Notes under the pieces: model-generated
What the model was told of the DNA's origin: nothing
Seen by the model: the letters and a program-made list of their open reading frames with translations, nothing else
Databases searched by the model: none
Shown: positions 52,831 to 62,525 of the stretch, piece after piece
How the letters are laid out: the number at the start of each line of letters is the position of its first letter
How positions within the stretch are numbered: the stretch's first letter is position 1
Assembly: GCA_963662815.2 (NCBI GenBank)
Contig: CAXXWA010000040.1
Coordinates: 124,001 to 188,000, forward strand
Source of the DNA: JAPPHA01 sp963662815
Lineage (GTDB): Bacteria; Pseudomonadota; Alphaproteobacteria; Rhodobacterales; Rhodobacteraceae
Length of the DNA stretch: 64,000 nt
Direction of reading: 5' to 3'
Translations under genes and position numbers: made by a program

Positions 52831-53193
52831 ATGCAAAACGTCGTCCTCGTTGTCCATTTGATCCTGGCATTGTGCCTGATCGCGATCGTGCTCTTCCAGC
52901 GCTCCGAAGGCGGCGGACTCGGAATCGGCGGCGGCGGGAATCCGATGGGCGGACGGGCGCAGGCGAGCCCGCTTTCGCGGGTAACCTGGGCGCTCGCGGT
53001 CGCCTTCCTGGTCACGAGCATGGCGCTGACGATTCTTGCGGCGCGCCTGGCAGAGTCCGATTCCGTTCTCGAAAGACTTGGCACGCCCATCGAGACGGAA
53101 AGCGAAGGGGATTTGCTGCCGCCTTCGCTTGGAGACAACCTGATGCCGCCGACTTCCGACGATTCTCCCGCGACTCCGCCGAAACAGGAGTAG
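52831..53193 (+). CDS. secG: Preprotein translocase subunit SecG
   Basis: SecG is a small accessory subunit of the SecYEG channel. The 120-residue product has two membrane helices (VVLVVHLILALCLIAIVLFQ and TWALAVAFLVTSMALTIL) separated by the Gly-rich GGGLGIGGGGNPMGGR loop, and an acidic Pro-rich tail. In many alphaproteobacteria pyrG follows; here it does not. Confidence 0.92.
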   Translation: MQNVVLVVHLILALCLIAIVLFQRSEGGGLGIGGGGNPMGGRAQASPLSRVTWALAVAFLVTSMALTILAARLAESDSVLERLGTPIETESEGDLLPPSLGDNLMPPTSDDSPATPPKQE

Positions 53194-53844
53194 GCCGGGG
53201 AAACTCCCGCTGGCCGCCGCTGACGAATTCAAGTTGCCGCCGTCCGTGCTTCGCGCAGTTCCGTTTCGCGAGGGCGGCGAGGCGGCGTCGCCAGCAGAAG
53301 TTTTCGTGTCGCGAAGCACAACCGGGAGAGTTCTTCATGAATGGCTGAGCCGCATTTTGGCTTTGCCCTCTGCCCAATTACGAACAACCAAGTCGTGCCT
53401 GCCCATGGGCGGAACGAGGTCTCGCGGAATCCCGGACGGAATTTCGGCTGTACTTGCCCGCCCCGGTCCAGGCATCGACCTCCGCCCGGTGAGGCTCCTC
53501 GCGGTGCGCCTCGGCGGCGTCTGCGCGGGCGCGTTCCTGCTCGCAAGGCGAATTCCAGGAGCGCGAGGAAAACGAGGCGTTTGCCGCCTCGTGACGCGGG
53601 AAGAGGTTGTCGACTTCGCTGACGTCCGGTCGAGCAGATGGCCCGAAATCCTCGACACGAATTGCCGTGCCCCGAATAGTGGCGGATTCGGAAATGTATG
53701 GCCGGAGGCAACCTTGCATGGAAAACCTGACCGCGGGGCATGCTGTCACCGCATGACCAAACGCTTCCAATCCAGCGCGCAGACCATAAACAAAGGTATT
53801 GGACCAGCGCTTCTGCAGGTCGCCAGGCAACAAGATCCGCCGCC
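53194..53844. other. Stretch without a recognised gene after secG
   Basis: About 650 bases lie where pyrG would be expected in relatives. Long frames cross it on both strands, but their translations are Arg/Pro-rich and motif-free. It contains the terminators of the convergent secG and lipoprotein genes, though none is obvious to me. Confidence 0.4.
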
Positions 53845-55191
53845 CTACCGCTCGGCACCAAATGAGCCGACAATCCCGTTTCTGCGGAATTCGCCAACGA
53901 CTTCCTGGTGCGCCGGGCCGGCGAACCTTCCAATGAGGTGTTCTACTTCAACTCCTTCGATGCGGCCAAACGAAAAGGCGCCCTCGCCAGTGACGTTGAG
54001 GTCTTGCCAGATCATGTCGGCTGCCGGTGTCTGTTCGGTGACGTTCCAGATGTTCGTGAAGGACACGTCCAGGTTCATCAGTTCGCCAGGATCCTGACCC
54101 GGTGGGAGCGGCCCGGTCGGTGCCGCAAGATCGTCGATCCTGATCTGCGCATCTCCTAGGAAAACGTCAGGCTCTACATGGCCGTTGAACCCGTCACGGG
54201 CATCTTCCATGCCGACCATTAAGCCGGTCCAAGTAGCCGACCCGGCGCCACTCGGCGGTGAACCGGAAGGAATGATGTAGGCGGCGGCTTCGGGAAATGT
54301 ACTTTCCGTGCCCGTTACAGACGTGGCATGCGAGCGGAAGGCCGAGAACGCCGCGTGATCGAGCCATGCCCCGTAACTCCGCACCTCATTCGACACCAAT
54401 TGATCTTCTGGGTTGAGGTCGTCGAGTCCGCCGTCATCATAGTCAACGTAAGTGACGTTAAATTCTGCCTTCGCGAGAGGAATGCTGCCGTGTTTCAGAA
54501 CCGGAGCTAACGTACTCGACTGCAATAAGGACAAATCTTCTTCGTCCAGTCTTTGTGTTATAATGGAAACTTGGCAACCGCCTGATGGCGCTGATGCGCA
54601 GGCGACGGGACCAGGAATCATGACGAGGGATCCTTCAAGGGTCGCTAGAAATGCGGCTTTTATCTCTGCGCCCGTCATTTCAAGCGTCGGGTTCCCCGCC
54701 TGGTAGCGCTGCCAGTTTTCCAGGAGGTTCGCGATTGCCTGGCCGCCCCCTGCGGGCTGATCCGGAGCCGGGTCGGCGGCGAACGAGGTCGTCGCGGAAT
54801 AAGATTCGCCGACGGTGCCGCCATAGAATTGGATGATCACGTAGTTGCCCTTCGCGAGGATGGCATCGGTTATGGTAACGGTCCAGCTTCCAGCCTGTCG
54901 GGGAATTTCGGCACCGCTCGCGTCCAGCACCCTGATATTCCGGTTCGAGCTGCCTGTCGTGGCGATTGTCAGGGTGCCCGGCCGCGTAATCGGCAGCGTG
55001 CGGTCGTCAACGTGGTCTGCGGATCTGACGGTGCCGGTGATCCGTTCGCCCAGGGTGATCGCGGGCGGACCGTCGTTCTGTTTCCCGCCACTGCCACCGC
55101 CGCTACAGGCGGCAAGAGCCAGCAAGGCGGATGCGGCCAGCACCAGTGTCTTGGCTCGCCTGCAGCGACTGTCTGTCAAAGTCAAAGTCAT
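53845..55191 (-). CDS. TbpB-like surface lipoprotein
   Basis: From the ATG at 55191 (AAGGAG upstream) the 448-residue product has a lipoprotein signal ending LLALAACSGGGSGG, with Cys as lipidation site. A short beta-domain is followed by a large middle part. The C-terminal barrel-like region ends IGRFAGPAHQEVVGEF, then GIVGSFGAER. The G-x-F-x-G-P-x-x-x-E-V-x-G-x-F signature with the G-x-F-G-A-x-R end is that of transferrin-binding-protein-B/factor-H-binding-protein-like domains. Outer-membrane surface location is inferred. No Slam exporter or TonB receptor is adjacent. Confidence 0.75.
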   Translation of the reverse strand: MTLTLTDSRCRRAKTLVLAASALLALAACSGGGSGGKQNDGPPAITLGERITGTVRSADHVDDRTLPITRPGTLTIATTGSSNRNIRVLDASGAEIPRQAGSWTVTITDAILAKGNYVIIQFYGGTVGESYSATTSFAADPAPDQPAGGGQAIANLLENWQRYQAGNPTLEMTGAEIKAAFLATLEGSLVMIPGPVACASAPSGGCQVSIITQRLDEEDLSLLQSSTLAPVLKHGSIPLAKAEFNVTYVDYDDGGLDDLNPEDQLVSNEVRSYGAWLDHAAFSAFRSHATSVTGTESTFPEAAAYIIPSGSPPSGAGSATWTGLMVGMEDARDGFNGHVEPDVFLGDAQIRIDDLAAPTGPLPPGQDPGELMNLDVSFTNIWNVTEQTPAADMIWQDLNVTGEGAFSFGRIEGVEVEHLIGRFAGPAHQEVVGEFRRNGIVGSFGAER

Positions 55192-55245
55192 GCGCTTAAC
55201 TCCTTGAAATTGCATTTTGTTTGGCGCGGCTGAGAGCCGAACCGT

Positions 55246-55416
55246 TCACACACACTTCCGGAAGATGTCTGTGTGTTTGGTTTCGTGCTTGGTGCCGGTG
55301 CCGACCGTGTCGACGAACACTCCGCTCCTGTTCAGAATAAAGGCGACCTGAGGCATCTCGGTCTTGCTTCTTCCCGAAAAGAGCCCGGTATAGTGAATAA
55401 ACGAGTCGCCGCTCAT
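55246..55416 (-). CDS. Possible 56-residue ORF upstream of the lipoprotein gene
   Basis: The frame reads MSGDSFIHYTGLFSGRSKTE and ends HTDIFRKCV, 54 bases before the lipoprotein start. Composition is ordinary for a real protein, and the strand matches, but there is no ribosome-binding site and no family. It could be a leader ORF or a fragment. Confidence 0.3.
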   Translation of the reverse strand: MSGDSFIHYTGLFSGRSKTEMPQVAFILNRSGVFVDTVGTGTKHETKHTDIFRKCV

Positions 55417-56535
55417 GGATCGACGCGACGCAGATGGAAGCCGCCCTGGAATTCGAAACTCTCACTCGTCCCTCCCGTTTCGACCTACATACGGCTCCGA
55501 CGGGCGCCGGGCCGTTGCAATCGTCACACGAGGCTGTCGTGAGAGACCCCGCTTATTCGCCAGGCACGGGGAGCTACCCCTCGCCGGGTACAGACTGTTG
55601 TATTCAGCGGGCGACCCGACAGAGCGGGCAGCCTCGTTGACGATTGCGGTGCCGAAGATCATTTGGTCTTGACCCCTTGTCAAGCGTCGATCCACGTCGG
55701 CGTCTGGAGGCGCAGCAGATGCACAGGGCGCCGGCGATCGCCTTGAGCATCCCTCGAAAACTGGGAAGCGAAGTTTCCGCTCGATTGCCAGCGACGCCCA
55801 CTCCGCCGGCGTGCCCAACGTTGCGTCGTCAAGATGGACGCGGCAGTTGGCGTTGCACCGATGTACAGGCAGACGTCCCTCCATATGCAGGCTCTGCCAG
55901 TTCATCATCGTGGATGTCGCCCGGCGATGTCCTGCCGCCCGTCGAAGCCGCGTGTCTCGCCGATCATGCCCGATGCATGAACGTCGGGAAACCGGACGCA
56001 TTCCGCGACGGATATCTCGCGGCGGGAGCGCAGGCAAAATCAGTCGGTGCCTTCGATTAACTCGAGGCACCGCTACGCGAACTTTTACGGGCGCTGTCAG
56101 CGACTGCGGCGAGGTTGCCTGGAATTCGGCCTCATCCCAAAGAACGAATGGTTGGCAGCTTCGGACTTTGCAGCGCAGAACGGGACGCGTCACAACCCAG
56201 CGCGGTTGTGCGGACCGCGCGGCGGGAGTCCTACGGCGTCAAAGAAGGAGAACTTCTCGCTGATTTGCCAGCCCAAGGCGGATCGACAGTAAAACCGCTC
56301 CTGCGACAGGATCGCGAATATCCGCGAAACCGCCGGCTCGTCCCGCAGCTTGCGAAACCCCGTGCCACTCTTTCCGGCCTGAGCCCCAGAGAGGCATCGC
56401 ACGCGTGGATCATTCGCAGGCATTCTGGAGGCTGTACGCTTTGCTGGGTTAATCGGAACTTCACGGGGAAGGGAAGCAAGGATTCCGCAGGAAAACCGTT
56501 GTTTTTCAGGGGTTTTCCGGCCCGGCGGGCGTCGC
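55417..56535. other. 1.1-kb stretch, probable gene remnants
   Basis: On the minus strand, 56190-56423 reads TGFRKLRDEPAVSRIFAILS and further ordinary-looking residues, and about 55780-55900 reads VHLDDATLGTPAEWASLAIE. These look like pieces of eroded genes, but I cannot name a family. No inverted repeats were recognised. Confidence 0.35.
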
Positions 56536-58314
56536 TCAGCCTGGCATCCTCATGGGAACATCCTGGTCGTGCCCGACCCCGAGCAGCTCGAAGGCCCGCT
56601 CCTGGACCGGGGTCGGCCTGGTGACCACCGACAGCAGGCTGTCGCCGCGGCCCGGCAGGCGCACGCGGTTCAGCACCACGCCCGAGAGATCCGCGAGAAG
56701 CGTCGCGAAGCTGTGGACCGGAAGCCCGTCGGGGGTCCTCTTGTCCGACGCCTTCGCCTTCGCGCTGTCCGAGACCCTTGCCGGTTCCACCGGCGAGTTC
56801 CGCCGCGCCCTTGCGCCCTCGCGGTCGTCGTCCTCGAACAGCATCGGCGCCAGGCGCCGGCGCATGTGCCACTCCACGTGCAGCGCCAGCATGCACAGGA
56901 ACACGTGCGCCCGGACGCGGTCCGCCGAATACACGTGGACCGGGCGGATGCGGAGGTCGCCCTTCGCGTTCCGGAACGCGCGCTCCACGCCGGCGAGGGA
57001 CTTGCAATCCTCCACCGCCGCCTCCGGCCCGACGGCCCCGGCGTCCAGGCTGGTGCGCACCACGCAGATCCCGTCGAGCCGCGCCTCGGCGGCGATCCTG
57101 TCCGGGCTGCGCGCCCAGTCCATCCCGTCGTCGCGCACGGCGACGTCGAAGCGCTTCTCCACCCGGCGCCGGTTGGCCTTCCGCCCCAGGGCCTTCACGG
57201 TCCGGTCGCGGTTCGCCGGCCCCGGCCTGCCGCGCGCGGCCGCGGCGGCGATGCCGGAGAGCGTCTCCTCGGTGGCCTGAAGAAGGTCCTCGCGCTTCCG
57301 GGCCCGCTCCTCCCGCAGCCGCGGGTTCAGGCAGACCATCAGCCGCTCGCCGGGGAAGTCCGGCCCCGCGGTCTCCGCCACCGCGTCGGGCACCGGCGCC
57401 TCGGGCTCCAGCGGCGCCGGGGCGCCGTCCGCGCCCTCCTTCAGCAGCTTCCTGATGTCGCTCGTCTTCAGCGCCGATATCCAGTCCAGCCCCGCGGGCT
57501 CCAGGTCCTCGCGGATGCGCGCCGTCGCGGGCATGCCCCTGTCGCCCGCGAGCGCCACGCGGTCGATGCCGAAGCGGGAGCGGACCTTGTCAACCTGGCC
57601 CGCCACCGTGGACGGGTCGGACGCGTTCCCGGCGAAGACCTCCACCGCCACCGGGCAGCCGTCCGCCGCGCAGAGCAGGCCGCAGGCGATCTGCATCTTT
57701 CCCCTCTTGCCGTCGCGGCTGTGGCCGAAGGCCGCCAGCGGGCAGCACCGTCCCTCCAGATGCGAGCTGGAAACGTCGTGCAGGATCAGCGTGTTCCCGC
57801 CCTTCAGGTGCCGGTTGGCCAGGCTCCGCTCGATCCGCGGCTGGCGCTTCAGCAGCCAGTCGAGCATGTCGAGCATCTCGTTGCCGGAGACGGGGCCGAG
57901 CCCGAGCAGGGCCCCGAGGCTGCTGGTCGCGGTCTCCGGGTCCAGCGCCCGGGCGGTGGCGAGCTTCGAGGCCGGGTCGAGGATCCGCGCGGCGACGGCG
58001 GCGATCGCGAGGTCCCGGCTCCGCTCCTTCCTGCGCCCGAGGATGCGCCCGAAGCCGAGCCGCTTCATCGTCCCCAGCACCGCCGCCGCGTGGCCGTGCA
58101 GCAGGGAGCGCTCGACCTGCAGCAGCTCGCGGACGTCGCTGACGGCGACGGCGCCCTTCAGCACGGCCCGGAACCCCTCGACGGCCTCGGGCGGGAGCCT
58201 CGCCGGGTTGGCGACGGTCCGCTTGCGGACCCGCTTCCCCTCGCGCCACGCCTCGCGGAGGAGGACCGCGGGCCTTCCGTGCCTGCCGGAGATGCGTTCG
58301 ATGTCGGGAGCCAT
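56536..58314 (-). CDS. IS1634-family transposase (second type)
   Basis: This is a transposase of 592 residues from the ATG at 58314, which GAGG precedes; an ATG at 58329 is also possible. Recognisable parts are ERISGRHGRPAVLLREAWRE at the N-terminus, TLILHDVSSSHLEGR (first Asp), VALAGDRGMPATARI (second Asp) and FRNAKGDLRIRPVHV before the C-terminal helical part. It is intact and clearly different from the IS1634-type gene at 48638. Its C-terminal half is the source type of the hicA-fused fragment at 40891-41822. Element ends were not identified. Confidence 0.88.
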   Translation of the reverse strand: MAPDIERISGRHGRPAVLLREAWREGKRVRKRTVANPARLPPEAVEGFRAVLKGAVAVSDVRELLQVERSLLHGHAAAVLGTMKRLGFGRILGRRKERSRDLAIAAVAARILDPASKLATARALDPETATSSLGALLGLGPVSGNEMLDMLDWLLKRQPRIERSLANRHLKGGNTLILHDVSSSHLEGRCCPLAAFGHSRDGKRGKMQIACGLLCAADGCPVAVEVFAGNASDPSTVAGQVDKVRSRFGIDRVALAGDRGMPATARIREDLEPAGLDWISALKTSDIRKLLKEGADGAPAPLEPEAPVPDAVAETAGPDFPGERLMVCLNPRLREERARKREDLLQATEETLSGIAAAAARGRPGPANRDRTVKALGRKANRRRVEKRFDVAVRDDGMDWARSPDRIAAEARLDGICVVRTSLDAGAVGPEAAVEDCKSLAGVERAFRNAKGDLRIRPVHVYSADRVRAHVFLCMLALHVEWHMRRRLAPMLFEDDDREGARARRNSPVEPARVSDSAKAKASDKRTPDGLPVHSFATLLADLSGVVLNRVRLPGRGDSLLSVVTRPTPVQERAFELLGVGHDQDVPMRMPG

Positions 58315-58923
58315 GGCGGACCGCCTCATGGGAACGTGACTTGCCGGCATTCTGCCGGCTTCCGCTATGATGTCAAGGGGGAATTCGGAAAGAAACGCTT
58401 CCATGCAGCGCCGTTTCCGGAACCGCCCGCCGGGAGCGCCGGCTGCCGCCCCTGCGCGCCTCATGGGAACACGAGTCCCGCTTCCGGCCCCTTGGATCGC
58501 CGAATTTCCGTTTGATGTCAAGAGGTTATGCGCGAAAACCCCGTTTGAAGTTCCGGTTAATGGAAGTGCGGTTCGAAGCCGTGATCTTTCCGAGGCGGAG
58601 GCGGCGCTTTTCGTTGCTATGCCGATATCGGCATAGTGCGTTAGAACGCGGCTTCAGGATGGCAAAGGTCAAAATGAAGTTCTACGGATGCGTCAGGACT
58701 TTCACCTATGCATGGTACTAGTGCCGATCTCAAGCTGCCTGCAATCCATGGCGGCGATAGGCTACAATCCACTCGTCGCCATCCAGTTCGCGCTTGCAGG
58801 ACGGGCCACCGAAATAGTCAAGTGAACGCAGAACCCCGATCCTGATCGTGAACGGGTGAGTAGTTACGTTCGGCTGATTGTTGCGAACGCGCGAACGAGC
58901 GAGTCGATCGTTTCTTGAAGGAC
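58315..58923. other. Stretch between the transposase and the TPR gene
   Basis: About 600 bases without a clear gene. TCATGGGAAC occurs at 58326-58335 and 58463-58472, and again at the transposase end (56550-56559), always in the same orientation. A minus-strand frame near 58733-58840 ends with LDYFGGPSCKRELDGDEW but has no recognised family. Confidence 0.35.
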
Positions 58924-60609
58924 CTAACATGTACGGGTCGGTCGACTGATGCCTCGACAATAGCATGACGCCGTGACCTTCCGGTCCGCGCGTTCCTGCG
59001 CCAGCGTCAGGCGTTGACGCAGCATGAGCGCCTCTTCAGAATCTCCGCGTCGGTCGACGCACTCCGCCAGCCCGTGCAACGCCCAGACGTTGTCCGGGTG
59101 CTGGCAGCAGCGTGGCACGCCGTCGGTCAGCCCCAGGTCCTCGCGATAAACCTGCTCTGCTTCTTCGAATCGCCCCTGTTCCGCCAAAAGAGCGCCCAGC
59201 GCGTGGCGTGGCGGGTGCATCCAGGCCCAAGGCTCCGTGTAATTCAATGCGTCGTCGCGGGCGACGGCGAGGCGAAGCAACTCGAATGCGCGATCATGCT
59301 CGCCATTGTGGTATGCGATCTCGCCTTCCATCATCGCCTCTCCCACCGCCAGCATGGTTACGACCGGATTGGAAAGGAACACCGACTCCGGGTCGATCGC
59401 GGCGACGATCCGGTGGAAACCGGCGCGTGCCGATTCCGCCGCATCGAACTCGCGCAATACTGCATGGGCGATCGCTTTGCCGTAGGCGAACATGGCGGCA
59501 GTGACAGGTCTTTGGCGTGCGTCCGGAGCGGACGACAGCTTCGTGATCTTCCTCCATTGACCGAATCGCACGAGCACATGGATGCGCATCGCAGCGTAAC
59601 CGTCCAGAATCGAACTCATGAATGGAGGCGCCCATTCGATCAACTCTTCGGTCGCCTCCTCAACAATCCGGTCAGCAGCGAACATCGCGGTTTCGAATTG
59701 TCCCAGGAACATCGCTGAATACATCAGCAGATGCAGGTCATGCGCCCTGGCCGTAGTGTAGAAGTTTCGTGCGCCGGCATGTTTCAGGTACTTGTCGTCT
59801 GCACGGACGGCTCGGAATCCCTGTGCCACCGCCTCGGCATACTCGCCGACCAGCACGTAAATATGCGCTGCCATGTGCTCAAGGTGGCCCGCGTCCGGTG
59901 CAAAACCCTTCAGCAGATCGGCAGAGCTCAATGCGCGTTCGGGGAAAGGCGACATTTCCAACGCGTGGACATGGGCGTGCAGCAGGCCCGGATGAACAAT
60001 CCCTTCGACCTTGCAGTCGCCCATCGCCCGGGTACAGGCTTCAATGGCCTCTACGACATCCGTGCCGGGATTGGGCCTGCCCGTGCGCAGATTCCAGAGT
60101 TGGCGCGGCGTGCGGGTAATTGCCGCTTCTGCGAACAATGCCGCTATGTCGAGGTCACTTCGGTGCGTCCGCCAAGCATCGCGCATCGCGTCGGCGTAGG
60201 CATCGTGCCATCGGTTCAGCTCGCTTCTGTTGAAGCAGCGAACCTCCTGATAACGGAACGGAATTGCCCGTATCAACGACTGTTCCGCCGGGGTGCAGCC
60301 GTCGACGCGCGCTATCGCCTCTCTCGCAGCCGAATTGCAGAAAGGGAGGACTTCTGCGATCTCGGAATCCGTGAAGCGGATCCAGGGGCGGTTATAGAAC
60401 GGGCCGCGGGCGTATGCGATTCCCCAGTACGCCATGGCGCATTCCGGATCGTGTTCCAGCGCCCTCGAAAAACACACGCAGGCTTCTTCATGGTTGAAGG
60501 CGAAGATCCAGTTCAGGCCCCGGTCGAACCACGTCTGTGCGTCAGGTGAAGATGTCGTGACGGTTCGCACCCAGGGTCCGAGGTCGAACGGATAGTCCCT
60601 GTCCCTCAA
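58924..60609 (-). CDS. Tetratricopeptide-repeat protein
   Basis: This 561-residue helical-repeat protein begins from a TTG at 60609, one base after the stop of the upstream gene. W-F-x-x-G-x-x-x-x-x-x-F-x-x-x-E-A-x-x-x-F (TWFDRGLNWIFAFNHEEACV) and ECAMAYWGIAYARG are TPR units near the start; more occur through the C-terminus (GALLAEQGRFEEAEQVYRED). HLEHMAAHIYVLVGEY lies in the middle. No signal peptide or catalytic motif is seen. It closes the TRAP-desaturase-cyclodeaminase operon, so it may act as a scaffold there. Confidence 0.82.
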   Translation of the reverse strand: MRDRDYPFDLGPWVRTVTTSSPDAQTWFDRGLNWIFAFNHEEACVCFSRALEHDPECAMAYWGIAYARGPFYNRPWIRFTDSEIAEVLPFCNSAAREAIARVDGCTPAEQSLIRAIPFRYQEVRCFNRSELNRWHDAYADAMRDAWRTHRSDLDIAALFAEAAITRTPRQLWNLRTGRPNPGTDVVEAIEACTRAMGDCKVEGIVHPGLLHAHVHALEMSPFPERALSSADLLKGFAPDAGHLEHMAAHIYVLVGEYAEAVAQGFRAVRADDKYLKHAGARNFYTTARAHDLHLLMYSAMFLGQFETAMFAADRIVEEATEELIEWAPPFMSSILDGYAAMRIHVLVRFGQWRKITKLSSAPDARQRPVTAAMFAYGKAIAHAVLREFDAAESARAGFHRIVAAIDPESVFLSNPVVTMLAVGEAMMEGEIAYHNGEHDRAFELLRLAVARDDALNYTEPWAWMHPPRHALGALLAEQGRFEEAEQVYREDLGLTDGVPRCCQHPDNVWALHGLAECVDRRGDSEEALMLRQRLTLAQERADRKVTASCYCRGISRPTRTC

Positions 60610-60610
60610 G

Positions 60611-61621
60611 TCAGAAGAACCTCAGGACTTGCCCCAGTCCAGACTCGTCCGCACGTTTCAGCATTGCATGACCCAGAGCGATGTCCGACAGGCTCAACCC
60701 CCGGTGCCAGAACAGAATTGTTTCTCCGGCATGTTCGCGTCCCGACTTCGCGCCGGCCACGATTTGGCCTAGCTCGGCATGAAGCGTATCGGCGGTCAGC
60801 TTGCCGGAATCCACATGCGCCCTGAGCGCGCCAAAGACACCACGGGCCTGTCCCCAGTCATCCATCACGATCTTGTCCATTACGTCCGTCAGGCTCAGTT
60901 CCACGGCCGACATGGTTCCGTAGGGAATGACAAGTGCGCCCTTCTTCACCCATTCCGTTCGAAAAAGGGGCTGCGGCGCGGTCAGGCGCGATGCCTCGAC
61001 CATGATGTCGGCACCCTCGAGACAGGACCGCCAATCGTCGGTCACCGTGATCTCGCGGTCCAGATCGGCGCGGAGCTGTTCGGCAAACGCTTGGCGGCTC
61101 TCGGGCCTGCGGGAGTGAACCCGGACCTCGTCGAAGTCAAACAGTTTGCAGAGCAGGCGGACATTCCAGTACGACGATCCCCGCGCGCCGATGTGGCCCA
61201 GAATGCGAGGCGATTCGGAGGCCAGATGCTTCGCGCCCAGCGCCGTCATCGCGCCGGTGCGCATCTCGGTGATTCCACTGGCTTCGATCAGTGCCTTGGG
61301 AGCGCCGTTCCTCGGGTCGAAGAGTGTCACCAAACCGTACTCGCTGGGTCGGTTTTCGCGGTAGTTGTCGACAAAGTCGCCGACGACCTTTGTCCCGGCG
61401 CTGTCGATTTCGCCACCGATCCACCCGCGAAGAACATTGAAGTGTCCTTCGGCGCCTGCGCGCGGCCTGATGTGAGTCCGCGGTTCGATTTCCGTCTCGC
61501 CCAGCCCCTGCATTCTCAACGCGCCTTCGACGGCATCGAGAATGTCATCGTCTGAAAACTCCAGGGCCTCGATGTCGAACCGGTTCAAATACGCGACATA
61601 GACTGGCGGGGCTACCTCCAT
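60611..61621 (-). CDS. Ornithine cyclodeaminase/mu-crystallin-family protein
   Basis: This is a Rossmann-fold NAD(P)-dependent enzyme of 336 residues. GWIGGEIDSAGTKVVGDF, then ALIEASGITEMRTGAMTALG and a nucleotide-binding loop LGHIGARGSSYWNVRL are family words. Members include ornithine cyclodeaminases, ketimine reductases and alanine dehydrogenases, so the reaction is open. The loop G-x-x-G-A-R-G differs somewhat from the common G-x-G-x-Q-A. It lies three bases after the desaturase gene, in one operon. Confidence 0.85.
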   Translation of the reverse strand: MEVAPPVYVAYLNRFDIEALEFSDDDILDAVEGALRMQGLGETEIEPRTHIRPRAGAEGHFNVLRGWIGGEIDSAGTKVVGDFVDNYRENRPSEYGLVTLFDPRNGAPKALIEASGITEMRTGAMTALGAKHLASESPRILGHIGARGSSYWNVRLLCKLFDFDEVRVHSRRPESRQAFAEQLRADLDREITVTDDWRSCLEGADIMVEASRLTAPQPLFRTEWVKKGALVIPYGTMSAVELSLTDVMDKIVMDDWGQARGVFGALRAHVDSGKLTADTLHAELGQIVAGAKSGREHAGETILFWHRGLSLSDIALGHAMLKRADESGLGQVLRFF

Positions 61622-61624
61622 GGC

Positions 61625-62518
61625 TCAACTTCCGAACCATTCGACGTAGTCCCGCGTGAACGCCGCGTAGCCGGGGCTGGTATGGCGGGTTTCAGAACTC
61701 ACGAGGACATGCAATTCGGGAAGGAGGTAAAACGGCACCTGCGGAAACACATGGTGCTCCACATGATAGGGCATGTTCCATGCAAGAAACCGTACAACGG
61801 CGTTCGTCAGCGTCGTGCGGGTGTTGTCGAACATGTTCGCGACGAACGGACAGCGTCCGTGTTCGGCAAGCAGATAGATGCGCAGGAAAGGAAAGCCTAT
61901 CGCCAGCGGCACGATCCAGACCCAAATCAGCAGCGGTGTTGCAAGAACGGTGAACAGCAGGACGATCGCGTAGACCCCCAACATCCTCCGCGCCTCCTTC
62001 CGGAGCCGGTCGTGAGCGCGAGAAGGCAGGAACGGCGCGTCGATCATGCCGAACGCGTTGGACCACAAGAGCACGCCCTTGCCTTTCCAGTACCCAACAC
62101 ATCCCGCATACCAGGCGAAACCTAGCCAGTCGTTCGGTTTTGGCAGGCCCAGAAGTTCAGGATCATTGTCGGGGTCCTGCGTGTATCGGTGATGTGCGAG
62201 ATGAAAGTACCGAAACCAGAGGAATGGCTGAAATGTCAGCAATCCGGCTCCCCATCCGGCCCATTCGTTGAGCGTTTCGTTCTCGAATGGCGTCTTGTGC
62301 GTGGCCTCGTGCTCCAGGGTGAACAGAAACGCGATCAAGATGCCCTGCGGCAGCATCAACAGCCACCAATACGGCACCTGCGACGCGATCAATGCCCCCA
62401 GAACGACAACGAGCCCGAAATGCATGCACAGATGACGCAGCCCGGCAGCATCGCTCTTGCGCGTCAGCCTGTTCCTTTCGGCCAGGGAAAGCGACTTCAG
62501 GAAATCCTTGTGATCCAT
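61625..62518 (-). CDS. Fatty-acid desaturase-family membrane protein
   Basis: This is a di-iron membrane oxygenase of 297 residues from the ATG at 62518. All three His boxes are present: HEATH (70-74), HLAHH (106-110) and HVEHH (252-256), with about four to six membrane helices. It lies seven bases from the TRAP permease stop. Such proteins introduce double bonds or hydroxyls into acyl chains or smaller substrates. In this operon a small imported substrate is conceivable but unproved. Confidence 0.88.
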   Translation of the reverse strand: MDHKDFLKSLSLAERNRLTRKSDAAGLRHLCMHFGLVVVLGALIASQVPYWWLLMLPQGILIAFLFTLEHEATHKTPFENETLNEWAGWGAGLLTFQPFLWFRYFHLAHHRYTQDPDNDPELLGLPKPNDWLGFAWYAGCVGYWKGKGVLLWSNAFGMIDAPFLPSRAHDRLRKEARRMLGVYAIVLLFTVLATPLLIWVWIVPLAIGFPFLRIYLLAEHGRCPFVANMFDNTRTTLTNAVVRFLAWNMPYHVEHHVFPQVPFYLLPELHVLVSSETRHTSPGYAAFTRDYVEWFGS

Positions 62519-62525
62519 GGCTTCG

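Noticed and set aside
53234..54097. 287-residue plus-strand frame after secG
   Set aside because: No homology words, and its second half is antisense to the lipoprotein gene.
56569..58515. 648-residue plus-strand frame opposite the second IS1634-type transposase
   Set aside because: Antisense shadow; translation is His/Arg/Pro-rich with no family features.
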